Counted from the first letter of the stretch, positions 33,381-45,259 are shown. The stretch is 64,000 bases of DNA from Corythucha ciliata (GCA_038030265.1 CM075943.1:15128001-15192000), one strand, 5' to 3'. The notes: generated by a model from the sequence alone, not told the origin. Numbers and translations: made by a program.

Positions 33381-33386
33381 TTTATT
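33381..33386 (-). terminator. Polyadenylation signal of SPCS3
   Basis: AATAAA on the minus strand, 55 bp after the SPCS3 stop and about 250 bp upstream of the HSPBP1 start codon. Confidence 0.6.
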
Positions 33387-33440
33387 TAGGAAAAAAGTAG
33401 CCTTAAAGTAGTAAAAATGTAATACTAAAGTAGGGAGAAA

Positions 33441-33956
33441 TCATTTCAGAACGCGGTAATTATACATTGCATCTTGAATAGTAAGGAGACCGACATGTGG
33501 AATGACGTTCCAGGACAAAGTCAACGAGACGTTGTGTTTCCCCCGTAAAACATTTTTATCGAGTCCTTTTATGTAGTACTTTGGATCAGCTTTCCTTAAT
33601 TTCAAAATCGAACTTTCATCACGTAGCACTATCTTGTCCCAAGCGACGATTTGGTTCTTGCCCTGTTTCGAGGAATACACGGCTGAAAGGAAGAAGAAAA
33701 CTTGGCGCACGTTCCAGTTGAACAAACCGGAAATATTGGCGTCCAGGTTGATATTGAAAAAAGCGACCGCGTTGTCACTGCCGGTGTCAACATATCTTCT
33801 CAACTTTTTGACCTGGTAATTCGTTGCTTCGAACGTTGCGTTCACAGTTTCCGTCCGGGTGAAAAACGAGTGGCAAAAACCCACGAGGCTGACAACGGCC
33901 AAAGCGGCGACGGTGCAGGAAACGTTGGCGTTTAGCCTTGACAGTGGCGAGTGCAT
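33441..33956 (-). CDS. SPCS3: Signal peptidase complex subunit 3
   Basis: A single exon of 171 residues. SPCS3 (SPC22/23, yeast Spc3) is the ER signal peptidase subunit needed for cleavage of signal peptides. Seen here: N-terminal MHSPLSRLNANVSC, a membrane anchor at about residues 12-32, then a lumenal domain with the family landmarks ISGLFNWNVRQVFFFLSAVY, NQIVAWDKIVLRD and NVSLTLSWNVIPHVG, the last including the usual N-glycosylation site. The in-frame ATG ten codons upstream (33986) is less likely because the 33956 ATG gives the family-like N-terminus. The C-terminus is a few residues shorter than the human protein. The gene lies between HSPBP1 (same strand, 311 bp away) and TIMM50 (divergent). 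Confidence 0.95.
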   Translation of the reverse strand: MHSPLSRLNANVSCTVAALAVVSLVGFCHSFFTRTETVNATFEATNYQVKKLRRYVDTGSDNAVAFFNINLDANISGLFNWNVRQVFFFLSAVYSSKQGKNQIVAWDKIVLRDESSILKLRKADPKYYIKGLDKNVLRGKHNVSLTLSWNVIPHVGLLTIQDAMYNYRVLK

Positions 33957-34265
33957 AATGACCGAAAAATGGGTCTGGAAGATCAACTGTGAGGATGTGG
34001 GGACGTGTGAGTGTGCTGGGAAATCAAAACAAAACCATCACATGTTGCAACATTTCAGCAAATTTTCACAGGAGCCGCCAAACTTTGAAGCTGAGCACGC
34101 CGAGTGACGTAGAGGAAAAGAACAATCGTCTTGGAGAACCTTCAACGGTATCACAACGCATGAACGCAAGACTGTTTTGATAGCGCGGTGGTCCCGCATG
34201 AAAATTTTCATTAATTCGCGTTTTTCAATGATGATTTCGACTCTCATCAGTGAAATTTGAGGACA
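33957..34265. promoter_or_regulatory. Probable bidirectional promoter SPCS3/TIMM50
   Basis: The two start codons are 309 bp apart and diverge. No repeats or TATA box are obvious. A TGACGT (CRE half-like) is present near 34105. Shared regulation is an inference from spacing only. Confidence 0.5.
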
Positions 34266-37200
34266 ATGGCAAGACACGTTTTTAGTTTAGTGAAATGTGT
34301 GAGCCGTACCACTTTTCAGCGGACGGTGTTTGTTGCCGCGTCCAGCCTACCGCTCAAGAGCAACACCCATATTTACACGTTAAGCCGGGCTTTTGGTGAG
34401 TTTTCTTTTTAAGGGTCAGATATGTAAAAATAAAACTATTTCAATACCGAATCTCAATCAATGGAAATAATTCGCAGCAGCTGAAACCAAAGCTTCCTGG
34501 ACGGAGTTGAAAAGCACCACCGGCCTAACCGGCACGTTGGGTCAAGGAAAAGCAGGAACTCAACAAGATGAACAGGACGATAAAGGCAAAGATCAGAAGT
34601 CCCGAGATGACGCTTGGCGCAAAATGAAGCTGAGTCTTATAGCGGTTTTCGGAACGCTGGGCGTTTGCGGGTCTGCAATTGGGTTCACCTTAGGTAAATA
34701 TCATCTCTGTTTCTGTTTTGCTCTTATTCAGAACAAGTCTTCACAGCCTTGAATACTTGGCCTGAAATGACACTAACAGACGCGGATTTAGGATTTGCTC
34801 ATGGCAGGGGCTACAGAAATTGTGTACTTCTATCTACAAAAAATAGCTTAACAGCCATTCACTGCCTAAAAATAGCCAAAACTAGCTATTTGGCTAAACT
34901 AACCTAATTCGCTCCCAAAAACACGAAACTGACGATTCCAGTTTTGAAAATAGCTGAAAATTGACTTCACACGCCATAAAAATGGCTAAACTAGCGATTA
35001 GCAAACCACTGAAATGCCTGAAAAGATCACGATTCCCGCCCTCAATCAAACATTCGCGTGCGAGCAGGCGTGGATCCAGGAAGGGTCTCAGGTGGTCTGA
35101 GCCCCCTCCTTAGGGGCAGCACACGATGGGTGTCAGCGTCCCACGCGCACTAATGGTCCGTTTAGCCAGCTTTATACGGTTGGGAACGAACCAATTTTAC
35201 AGGCGAACGTCGTCAGTTTATCCCAGTCAACCTTAAGGTGCATGCAACTAATGCTATGGTGGGAGGGGGGAGGTCGATTAGTCAGTAAAGTGAGGACGAC
35301 CCATGGATCGTTTTATTCAAGGGCGTCAATAACCACGTTTGTCCATTTTTCGGGTGTACATAGCCACTTTGAAGGCGTGAATCGTCATCTGTAACCTCTG
35401 TAGGGCACAAAACGATCAGTTTGGTCATTTTTAGACCGTTGGTGAATTGCTTTATATTTCTTCAGCTTATTTGCGGCGCCGGAAAGTATGCCAGTATGAC
35501 ATTTTCAGAGCGTAAATAGCAAGTTCTACTATTTTTAGGGCAGGAATCGTCTCTTTAGATATTTTAGAGGCGTGAAGGCTCAGTTTGGGCATTTGACGCG
35601 CGATCGGTCGAGTTTACCATTTTCTGGACAGGAATAATCTGTTAGGGCTTTTCAAAGCGAGAATCGTCAGTTTAAACATTTATAGGCCGCATATAGAATT
35701 AGTTTTACCAATCTTATAGGGCGTGAATGGCCAGTTGGACGATTTTTACGGTGCAATTCTAGGGCATGAATAGCCAAAGTGATATTTTCAGTGCACGAAA
35801 CCGTCATTTTAATCAATTTTAGAGTGCGAATTCAATTAAATCATTTTTACTTACCGTTAGTTAAACATTTTGTGGATACAAACAATCAGTTTGGCCATGT
35901 TTACAGTGCAAATAGTCCGCCAAGCCATTTTTAGGGTATTTGGAGCGAGAATTATAGTCAGTATGGCTGTTTTTAGGGAGATAAATTGCCAGTTCAGAAA
36001 TTTTCTATTGGCGTGAATGGTCATTTTGGACATTTTCAGGGCAGAAATCGTCGGTTTAGATATTTTCAAGGCGCGAATCGTCAGTTTTGCCGATTTCATG
36101 GCTTGGATATAATCAGTTTTTGGAGCGCTTAGTCATGAGTTTTGTTATTTATATGGCGCTAATAGTAATAGTAGTAAAGCCAGCCAGCACAGTGGCCGAG
36201 GTCGTTAGGGCGTCGATTCTCATGTCCAGTTATTGTCTGCTGCGTGGGTTCGATTCCCACTACAGGCTGGATTATTTGAACAAAAATGATATCTCGTGTG
36301 TAAATAAGTAAAGTGTGTGCTTTCGCTCTCGTCTACGACATCTGATGGTAGATGGACGTGAAGCCCCGTTGGATTACCACTCCAACTTATTAGTAGTAAA
36401 GCCAGAATGTTCAGTTATGCCATATTTGGCGCGCAAATGGTAGATTTTGCCATTTCTAAAGCAGGAATAATCTATTCGGGTGTTTTGAGGACGCGAATCG
36501 TCAGTTTTGTTACTTTTAGGGCGCAATCAGTTCTGTCAAGCCAAGGCGTGATTTGTCAGTTGGGCCATTCTTGGCGCGCGAGCAGTGATTTTCGTAATTT
36601 TCAGGGCAGGAAGGATCTGTTGAGGAATATTCAGGGCTAAAATCGTCAGCTAAGCCATTTTTATAAAGACGCGTAGGGTCAGTTTGGCTATTTTTAGAGT
36701 GGGAATCGCCTGTTTGTCTATTTTGGCGCGAATGGTTGGTTTAGATTTTTTAAGAGTGGGTTTTTTAGGGCTTTGTCGCAGTTTAGCCATTTTTTGGGTG
36801 GGCGGGCTTTTGGCTGTTTTCGAGGGGATTTCTAGGGCACAAATAGTCAGTTTGGTCATATTCAAGGTGGGAATCGTCAGTTTTGCCATTTAGGGACATA
36901 ATTATAGACGGTTTAGCCGTTTTTATGGTGGGAATAGCAGTGAATGCCTGTCAGATCGTCTTTAGTAGAGCGAAGCACACAATCTTTCAACGAGCCCCTG
37001 CCTTGAGCAAATCCTGGGTCCATGTCTGCGTGCGATAATGGCCATTCTCGTGCCAAAGATGACCGATACGCGCCTTTGGCGTGACGGACTATTCGAGTCC
37101 TGAAAACGGCCAAACTGACTATTCGCGCCTCAAAATGGCAAAACTTACGTTTCACGCCTTAAGGGGGAGTTGCACATGTGTTTCCTCGACCCCCCTCCAA

Positions 37201-40200
37201 TCATACCTCGCCTACTCTGCGTTACGGAAATTACCGCCGTATTTCTGCACCAATCCTGGACTTCAAGGGCTCATTTAAAAATCTTCAGGAAATTCCGCAC
37301 AACCGTACAATCTTCCTTTTTCATATTTCATCCCTAAAATAACTGTTAAGGGGGGTTTCAGGCGGGTTTCCTCGACCCCTTCCCAGTCACCCCCTCCCCT
37401 AAACTTCGCACATAAATTTTGGCTCCATTTCTGCACCACTATTCGATTTCAAAGTCTTATTTTAATCTTCAGGAAGTTCTGCAGTGACGTTAGATCTTGC
37501 TTTTTCAATTTTTTCCCCTAAAATAACCCCAAAACACTTGAGAATTCAAATGTGTTTTAAGGTAATTTCAGGGATGAAATTTGGAAAAACAAGATCTAAC
37601 GTCACTGTAGAACTTCCTGAAGATAAAAATAAGACTTTGAAATCGAATATTGGTGCAGAAATGGAGCCAAAATTTATGTGCGAAGTTTGGGCGAGGGCGA
37701 CTGGGAAGGGGTCGAGGAAACCCGTCTGAAACCCCACCTTAAACGCACATAAACTTTTACCTTGAAAATTCACACTCTTTCGACGACTTATTTAGGAAAG
37801 CAAGATCGTACGCTTGTGCGGAATTTCCTGAAGATTTAAATGAGTCCTTGAAGTCCACGATTGGTGCAGAAATACGGCGGTAATTTCCGTAACGCGGAGT
37901 AGGTGAGGTATGATTGGAGGGGGGTCGAGGAAACACATGTACAACTCCCCCTTAAAAATGGCTAAAGGCTAAGCTGGCTGTTTGCTCACTAAAATAGCCA
38001 AACTGGCGATTTCCGGTCTAAATTGTGGCCCGGAAAATGCCTCAAAAGATGATTCCTGCTCTGGAAATGGCAAAATCTACAATTGGCGCGCCAGGAATGG
38101 TTAAACATCGTGGTCTGTGTTGGATGGACTATTTGCGCCCTAAAAATGGCAAAACTGACTATTCGTGCCTTGAAAATAACAAAACGACTATATTTGCGCC
38201 CTAAAATAGCGATTTCCGCTCTGAAAATAGCCAAACTGACTCTAATGCGGCCTAAAAATAGCTAAACTGACGATTCACGCCTTGAAGATGCCTTAGAGCA
38301 GACTATTCCTGCCCTGGAAATGGCAAAACTGACTAAAAATTGCCAACCTGACCACTTGAACTCTAAAATTGCTAAACTGCCAATTCGCGCCCTGGAAATG
38401 CTTAGAACGGTTCTGGTCTAAAAATTGAAAAATCCACAATTCGCGCGCCAAGAATAGCCAAACTAATTACTAGCTGTTTGACTGACTATTATTGCGCTCT
38501 AAAAATGACAAAACTGACGATTTGTGTCTTGAAAATGGCTAAAATTACTATGTTTTCCGCCCTAAAAATTGCCGAACTTGCTTTACCAGATCTCAAAACG
38601 ATAAACTGACGAATCACGCTCTAAAAATGCCTGAACAGGTGACTTCTGCCCTGAAAAATGGCAAAATCGACCATTCGAGCGCGGAAAATGGTCAAACGGA
38701 CCGTTCTCGCCTTGGCTTGGGATATACTATTCACGCCTTCAACTGGCAAAACTGACTCTTTGCGCCCTTGAAAATGTAATCATGGCTTATTCAAGAATTG
38801 AAATCGTTAGAACGGACTCGATGTGCCATGAAAATAGCTTAACTCGGGAATACTAGCGCCTATACAAGCATAGTGCCTAAACAAGCAATTCCTGCCCTGA
38901 AAATGGCCAAAATGACCATCGGCGCATGGAAAACGGCTGAACTGGTCATTCCCGCTCTAAAAAAAAATGGCTAAACTGACAATTACCGCTTTAAAAACAG
39001 GCAAAACTGGCCATTTGGTCCCTAAAATGACAAAAACTGACGATTCGTGCCCTGAAAATTTCACACTAGCTATTCACTCCCTATAGATGACTATACTGAC
39101 AATTTGCGCCCTAGAAATGGCAAACTTACAATTTGCACTCTGCGAAAGAGCAAAACTGACTATTCACGCCCTTGATGGGCGTGAGAAAAATTGCACACTA
39201 TTGGCAATTAACGCTCTAAAAATTGTCCGACTGATCATTTTCGCCGTTTACAGAGGCTACAGATGGCGTTGACGATTCGCACCTTCAAAAATGCTATTTG
39301 CCCAAAAAAAATTGAAAAATGTCCAAACATGTCCATTGGCGACTTAGTACCTCGACCAGTCAATTACGGAATACGAACCGAACCTGGGCCGTCCTCACCT
39401 TACCAACTGGACCACCCCGCTTCCCACCCTCAGTTTATTCAGGCTGCGTGTAACCCAGCCTAAAGACTGGATAAACTGACTAATCTCGCGCTATAAAATG
39501 GCTAATCACGCCCTAAAAATGGCTTAACATACCATTCGTGCACAGGCAAACGGCGAAACTTATCATTCGAACGTTGTTTCAAATATGGCCTAACTGAGCC
39601 TGCGCGCCTTGAAAATGGCTAAACTTCAGACGATTCGTGCCCTAAAAGTAGCCAAACTGTTCATTTGCGACTTGTCAGATGGCTTAACCGACGATTCGTG
39701 CCATAATCTGACTTGCCGGGCAAAAAAAAAAAAAAAAAAAAAAAAGCCAAACTGGCTAATAGCGCCCTGAAAATCGTTACGCGGTGGCTTCCCGTTTCAT
39801 ACGCGCTGAATCTTGTGAATCGTTGTGTTGATTGCCAGTTCTTTGACTGATGTCAAAAGTGGCCTGGAAACCAGCCTGTAGACGTGTCACGTTTTAAGTT
39901 TCATGGTCATACGACCGGGTTTCGGGTGGGGAAGTTAATTCCCGGAATTTTCGTGCGCAATTACCAGTTTTACAACTAAATGGCTAGTTTCCTTCTCCTA
40001 AAGGTACTAGTTGGGAGGGAGGCTAGAATAAACAGGTGAATTAACAGTTTCATGATCGAATGATTGCAGTTTATGGCGTGAAATTAGAAGTTTTGGGGCT
40101 GGATTCATTACATTTAGCAGGGAATTAGCACTTTTCTCAATTTGTAATGAAAATTAACGTTTTTGTTCCGTGAATAAACGATATTTCCAAAATGTTTGCC

Positions 40201-43200
40201 AAAAATTGGCGTTTTCCTATATATAGGTATATTTCTTTTCTTCATTTTAAGCCGTGAACATTTTCTACATTTTATCTGTGAATTAGCTCTTTTTCTTAGT
40301 TTTCCCAAATTTAAACCACGAATTAGCAATTACTTTTTAATGTTAGCCGAACATTAGCGTTTTTCCTCATTTTAGTCAGTAATTTAATAATAAAATTTAC
40401 AATTTCCAACAAAAAATCGGAAACCCCTCCGTTAAAAATTGCAAGTTCAAAGCCAAAATAAATGTTAGCTAGTTGCGGAACAATACTATTAACAATAATT
40501 AATGAAAGTGCCAATTTCCTCTTGAGCCGTAAGGCAAAATAACTTTATACACAAATTGAGGGACAAAAAATAAAACCATGAGGATAAATTACCATTTCCT
40601 CGTGAAATTAACAATTTCTGCTTCAAATTGATCATTTTTGCTTTAAATTGACCATTTTTTCATGAAATTGACTACATGCCTCAAAAAATGGCAATTTCTA
40701 CAATTTTTCTAAGGATTCTACAATTTTCTTTTTAAAAACTGACGATTTCCTCTTAAAATTAAAAATGTTCTCAAAAAATTTAAAACATTTCCATGAACTT
40801 GATTTATATTTTCTTATAATACTGCCAATTTCCCTAGAAAATTTACAATTTCTGCTCCTAATTGACAATTCGCTAAAAAATGACAATTTCCTAATCAAAC
40901 AGACAATTTCTTTATAAAATTGAAAATTCCCTCAAAAAAGGCAATTTCACCATGAAGAACATAGAAGTAAAATGGCACGACCTTATTTTAAGTAAAAGTG
41001 CACGTTTTGGGTCTTTGGCTTAAGTAAAATTGGAAAATGCACTTCTTTGAAACGGCGGAAGCTGAGATTGGCTCCCCGACAGACTAGAGCTTAGTGAGAA
41101 CCCGGGAAATTGGCGGGATCCCAAAAATACATGTTTTGGGGTCTGAATTTCAGTTAAAATGCAAGTTTCAATAAAATTGCAATTTTTGGGTTTTAGTTTC
41201 AGTCAAATTGCAAGTTGCGGGCAATTTCTTTTAGTGACCGCAGCCACCGGTCCAGCCGGCCCCTTACGAGTACAGAGCGGGTACTGAACTTATTCACGAA
41301 ATTGCTAGATTTTTTATAGGCCGTGGACGCCAGCTGCGATAGCACCCAAAGCCTGTATGAATCTACAGCACTTGGAGCTAAAACTCTGCGGAATGGCCAG
41401 TTTGGGGGCTAATTATCGGTGAAATTGCTAGTTTTCGTCGTATTATTGTGAAATTATCAGTTTCTGGTATTATTGTTCTGGTATTATTATTAACGCGAAA
41501 ATTGGAGTTTCGAGAATTTTCATAGTGGCCGTGGAGCCCAGGGTTGCGGGTCACGACAGTGCCCCAACTTCTTCTGGCGAATAGCAGCATAATTTCAACA
41601 TTTTTTAGGTAAATATCCTTGAAATTGGAATTTTAGTCTGAATATTGACGAATTTGCGAGTTTCACGTTCTAATTACAGTGAAACTGCAAATTGCAGGGT
41701 CTTTTGGGGCGTGAATCCTGGGCAGCCCTGTCCCGCCTGCGCCCTGAAATTTGAACTAGAATTTATTTGAAAATGTAAAATTACCTATGCGATTATGGGT
41801 CTTAATTTGAGTGAAATTACAAGTACAAGTTTCCTGGCTAAATATACGCGAAATTGACAGTTTTAGGCCTTCGGGTCTTGAATTCTTGGGAAAATGTCAT
41901 TATCAGATATTTAATTTCAGCAAAATTTCTAGTTACGGGTTGATTAATTCGGATAAATTGAAAATGTTGGTGATGAATATTCGTGAAATTGCAAGTTTGC
42001 AATACTTTTTGTGAGTTCAGACCCCGGGGTAGACCAAACACGTCGTAAGGCTGACGAGACCCATACGCCGTACCCCCCCCCCCGCAAAATTGTAACATTT
42101 TGAAGGCAAATATCTGCGAAATTGGATGTTTCAAAAGCTTTTCGGGGGCCTCCATCAGATATGAGGCCCGGGGCGCTCCGCCCCCTCGTCCCTACCACAG
42201 TGCGGGTTTTGGGCAGGAGACTCCTGTTTCCTAGCGGTAGAGCATGGGGCGTGAGCCTCACAAGACGACAATTTTGAGAAAATATAACGTTCGAATTTGA
42301 GAAGGAGACTACCCCCGCCGGATAGGGCCAGAGCTGCCGACCCGGGCATGACCCTTGTGCTCCCGCTCCTGATTGGCTGACCCGATGTACGTCAATTAAG
42401 TCGCTGAAACCGATTTATCTGTTGAAAATATTGGTAAAAAAAAAAAAAAAAAAATCAACTGAAACTCTCATTTTGTCCAAGAAGTCCCGTATAAAAAACC
42501 TGTCAATTTCCGGTTAAAAAACCCGGTAATTTAGCTTCTAACCACAAACAACGCGAACAACTGAGTTGTAGGGATTAATCGCCTTCAGTGTTCTATTCTA
42601 ATAGCTTGGATCGACTGCATTGGTGTTTTAGTACAGTTTCACGGGGCGAAAGCCAGTTTGTGTCCGAGAGGAAGAACGTAACGATTTAACGAATAGCAAG
42701 TGTTAGGCACATTAAACGTTATTTTTTGATGTCCTACAACCAAGAAGTATTTTTTTTAGAAAATGTAAGTGAAAATTTGTCGCAGGTAAACCGAAATATG
42801 ACGAGGATGGTAACGAAATAAAAGACGAATTCAGTCATCTACCGATGATTAGTCAGTTCTTTCGAAGAATGATCCACGAAATCGAAGGATACAACACGGT
42901 AAAAATAAATTACGCCTCCTTTCGCAAATTTATAATTCCGAGTTAATATTATTTGTTATGATTAAATTTTAGATGATTAAAAAACCTTCGAGCAACAAGC
43001 TCCTCCCGGATCCTCCACCATATCCGTACATTTATCCCACGTATACTGTTGTGGTGGAATTAACTGACTTGCTTGTTCATCCTGATTGGACGGTGAGTAG
43101 ACTTTTTTTTTTTTTTCTTCAAATCCTTTTGATTTCGTTCGGTTTTCATTTCCACCCCCTTCATTTTCAGTACCAAACAGGTTGGCGTTTCAAAAAGAGG

Positions 43201-44040
43201 CCGGGTGTTGACAGATTTTTAGAACAAATCAGCCATCCAAACTTTGAACTTGTTGTTTACACTGCGGAGCAGCCCTTGGTAAGGAACACACGCCCTCCCC
43301 CGTCCTAAGAGAATTGCCCCTATCTAAAATCTGCACGATGATTTTTTTTTTTTTACAGACAGCGTACTCTATACTGGATTCGCTTGATCCAAACGGTCAC
43401 ATATCGTATCGACTAGTCAGAGACGCGACAGATTTTATCGACGGTCACCACGTTAAAAATTTAGACTGTCTCAATAGGGATCTGAGCAAGGTGAAACAAT
43501 CCCCCTGCCACCTTTCTTTTTTCTTTGTGTTAATAGGTTGAACAATGCTTCCGATTAACTTTTTTGACAGGTCATAGTAATCGACTGGGACCCTAACTCG
43601 GTAAAGCTACACAGGAACAACACTTTCTTAATTCCAAAGTGGAACGGCAATGACGACGATACCACGTTGATAGACATTGCAGCTTTTATTAAAAGTAAGA
43701 CAATTTTAACGAAGTATTTTTTTGAGAGGAGCCCTGAACTATTTTTGTCTCTGTCACAGCTATCGCATCCAATCAAATAGGCGACGTCCGGGAAGTTTTA
43801 GCTTACTACAGAGAATTCGACAATCCCATTGAGGCTTTCCGATTGAACCAGCAAAAGCTCCTGGTAAACAAAGCCTTTGATGAGAAAAAAAAACACACAC
43901 CCAAAAACCAATGCAAGTACACAATTTTTTTATTATTATTTTTGGCTTCATAGGAACAGCGAGAAAAAGACAGGTTGATGAAGGAACGAAAAGAGAGCCA
44001 GCCTATTAGCAGGTGGTCGCCGAGTTTGCTTAAAAAATAA
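34266..44040 (+). CDS. TIMM50: Mitochondrial import inner membrane translocase subunit TIM50
   Basis: Nine exons: 34266-34395, 34478-34693, 42786-42898, 42973-43092, 43171-43278, 43359-43490, 43571-43694, 43760-43863 and 43954-44040, giving 377 residues; all junctions are GT-AG and in phase. TIM50 is the TIM23-complex receptor that takes presequence proteins from TOM. Seen here: a basic, hydroxylated presequence (residues 1-43), a charged linker, one membrane segment at about 94-113 ([20 protein letters not shown]), [11 protein letters not shown], then the intermembrane-space FCP1-like domain: [45 protein letters not shown], and [13 protein letters not shown]. The ELTDLL motif replaces the catalytic DxDxT, as usual for TIM50. 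Intron 2 is 8.1 kb; the others are 65-90 bp. Confidence 0.96.
36184..36390 (+). mobile_element. tRNA-derived SINE, plus copy
   Basis: The tRNA-like head starts near GCACAGTGGCCGAGG, with B box GGGTTCGATTCCCACT. The body ends TTGGATTACCACTCCAAC. A perfect 15-bp target duplication TAGTAGTAAAGCCAG flanks it (36169-36183 and 36391-36405). Same family as 21039-21251. Confidence 0.88.
36962..37070 (+). repeat. Family B core segment, copy 2
   Basis: TAGAGCGAAGCACACAATC...CTTGAGCAAATCCTGGGTCC matches 20330-20405. It lies exactly where units change from + to -. Confidence 0.65.
37159..37955. mobile_element. TTAA-flanked foldback element containing a second copy of its own family
   Basis: Outer element: TTAA, GGGGGAGTTG at the left (37159-37172) and CAACTCCCCC, TTAA at the right (37942-37955), with arms of about 180 bp. 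Inner element: TTAA at 37346-37349, GGGGGGTTTCAG at the left, CTGAAACCCCACC and TTAA at 37739-37742. The arms of both share TTTCCTCGACCCC, TTTCTGCACCA and AATCTTCAGGAA in the same order, so the inner one is a diverged relative inserted at a TTAA in the centre of the outer one. TTAA duplications fit piggyBac- or Kolobok-type transposition. No transposase is present. Confidence 0.8.
40090..40380 (+). repeat. Short family A array
   Basis: GAATTAGCACTTTTCTCAATTTG-type units, more diverged than other copies. They fade into AATTTCC/AAATTGAC units (C-like) to about 40950. Confidence 0.5.
41090..42140 (+). repeat. Family G degenerate array
   Basis: GTGAAATTGCAAGTTTCGGGTCTTAATT-type units of about 30-36 bp. 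A poly-C run near 42067 lies at the right side. No gene. Confidence 0.55.
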
Positions 44041-44041
44041 A
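44036..44041 (+). terminator. Possible polyadenylation signal overlapping the TIMM50 stop
   Basis: AATAAA overlaps the TAA stop at 44038-44040. No other canonical signal is seen in the next 150 bp, so the 3' UTR may be very short. A variant signal further on cannot be excluded. Confidence 0.35.
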
Positions 44042-44379
44042 ATTACTTCTGTCAATAATTTAGGATTTTGTTGTAATAGACTGAATTGTTTTGTTAAGTT
44101 TTCTTTTAAGATTATCGTCATTAACTTACGTACATTATTGTTCTCTGTTATGGGGGGGGGGGGTCCCGGGCATCACTCACGAGAATTAACTGGGCTGAAC
44201 AGCGCCCCCCCCCCCCCGCCGCAACCTCTCATACCATCACTACAATCCAAACCCGCAAAATTAATTTTTCAAATAGGTGAACACGTGAAATTGGGATTTC
44301 CAATTACGGGTACAACCAGACCCCGCGGTATTGATTTGGGCGATTTCACTCCCAAAAAAATATATAATTGCCTGTTTTG

Positions 44380-44760
44380 AGGTACATTTTTGTGCTAAAA
44401 TCGCCAATTTTCTGGTTGAATATTCAGTTTTTGAGGTAAAATCGCCAATTTTTTTATTGAAATATTCAGTTTTGTGGTAAAACGTAACGCCTAAAATCCG
44501 TCAGTTATGGAGTGAAATCGTCTTTTTTTGGGACAGAACTGCCAGGTGTTGTTTTAAACTCGTCAAATCTAGAGGGAACCATCAATTTTAGCGTAAAATA
44601 ATCATTTTGGAGTAAAATCTCTTGTTTTGGGGGGAAATCTTAAGAATTAGGGCAACACCTCAGCTTTGGAGTGAAATCGTCAGTTCTGGAGGAAAATCTT
44701 GAGTTTCTTCGTGAAATCTTAAGTTGTAGTGATACATGTCTGCTTCTGCGCTGATTCTTG
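44380..44760 (+). repeat. Family F degenerate array
   Basis: About 24-28 bp units GTAAAATCGTCAGTTTTGG. The family recurs at about 45690-46300, 50280-50750 and 53540-53720. Flanking poly-G and poly-C runs lie near 44151 and 44204. Confidence 0.6.
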
Positions 44761-44809
44761 GGTAAAATTCAGAAAAAGTGCCAGATCAAATCTGAAATTA
44801 TTTAAAAAC

Positions 44810-45140
44810 AAAAAAACCGCTAATGTACTGTTCTTCAGGCAAGTCCGCGGCTAAAATTAAGAAAAATCGCTCGCAGCTTAGCTTGGTTTAAAATTAAAAT
44901 TATTAGCTTAGCATGAAAACCCGCTAATTCACGACGAAAATCGAGAAAATGCTAAAACACGGTTTCTGGAGGCAACTTCGAGGCTGTAGATGAATAAAAA
45001 GCCAACTCTTTTCTAATATTGAAAAATTGCGCTAATTCGTGATTTCTTGATTCTATTTCATGACTGGAATTGGGAAAAATCTCTCATTTTGCGGCTAAAA
45101 TTAGGAAAAAGCGCCAAATCTCGGCTAAAATTCATAAAAA
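44810..45140 (-). repeat. Family A array, minus orientation
   Basis: GCTAATTCACG...CTAAAATT..GAAAAAT-type units, including the marker unit TTTCTGGAGGCAACTTCGAGGC near 44963. Confidence 0.6.
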
Positions 45141-45259
45141 GTGGTCTCATGAGTTGTCCAGGCAGCCCAAGCAAGTGGACTGGTTGATTCTCATGTTAGC
45201 AAACTCCGTCAAGAAGTTTTTATCTCCATCCAATGTCGTAATATTAATGACGTGATATT

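Larger units (their letters stand above)
34860..39780. repeat. Family B foldback-like palindrome
   Basis: Units read + at about 35150-36960 (CGAATCGTCAGTTT) and - at about 37030-39780 (AAACTGACGATTCG), centred on a short core at 36962-37070. The marker GTGGGAGGGG...GAGGACGACCCA with CCTCTGTAGGGCACAAAACGA (35255-35450) reappears inverted at 39190-39440. After subtracting the SINE and the TTAA element, the two marker copies lie at similar distances (roughly 1.4 and 1.6 kb) from the core. Some - units also occur at 34860-35040. Confidence 0.7.
34694..42785 (+). other. TIMM50 intron 2, 8.1 kb repeat-filled
   Basis: The intron holds the family B palindrome with its inserted SINE and TTAA element, family A near 40090-40380, C-like units near 40570-40950, family G at 41090-42140, and 42140-42785 with no identified element apart from a poly-A tract near 42435. 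No coding exon was found between the membrane segment and KPKYDEDG. Confidence 0.8.

Noticed and set aside
36190..36275. tRNA gene
   Set aside because: A and B boxes and a tRNA-like head are present, but it is the 5' part of a SINE with a tail and target duplication, and a second copy exists.
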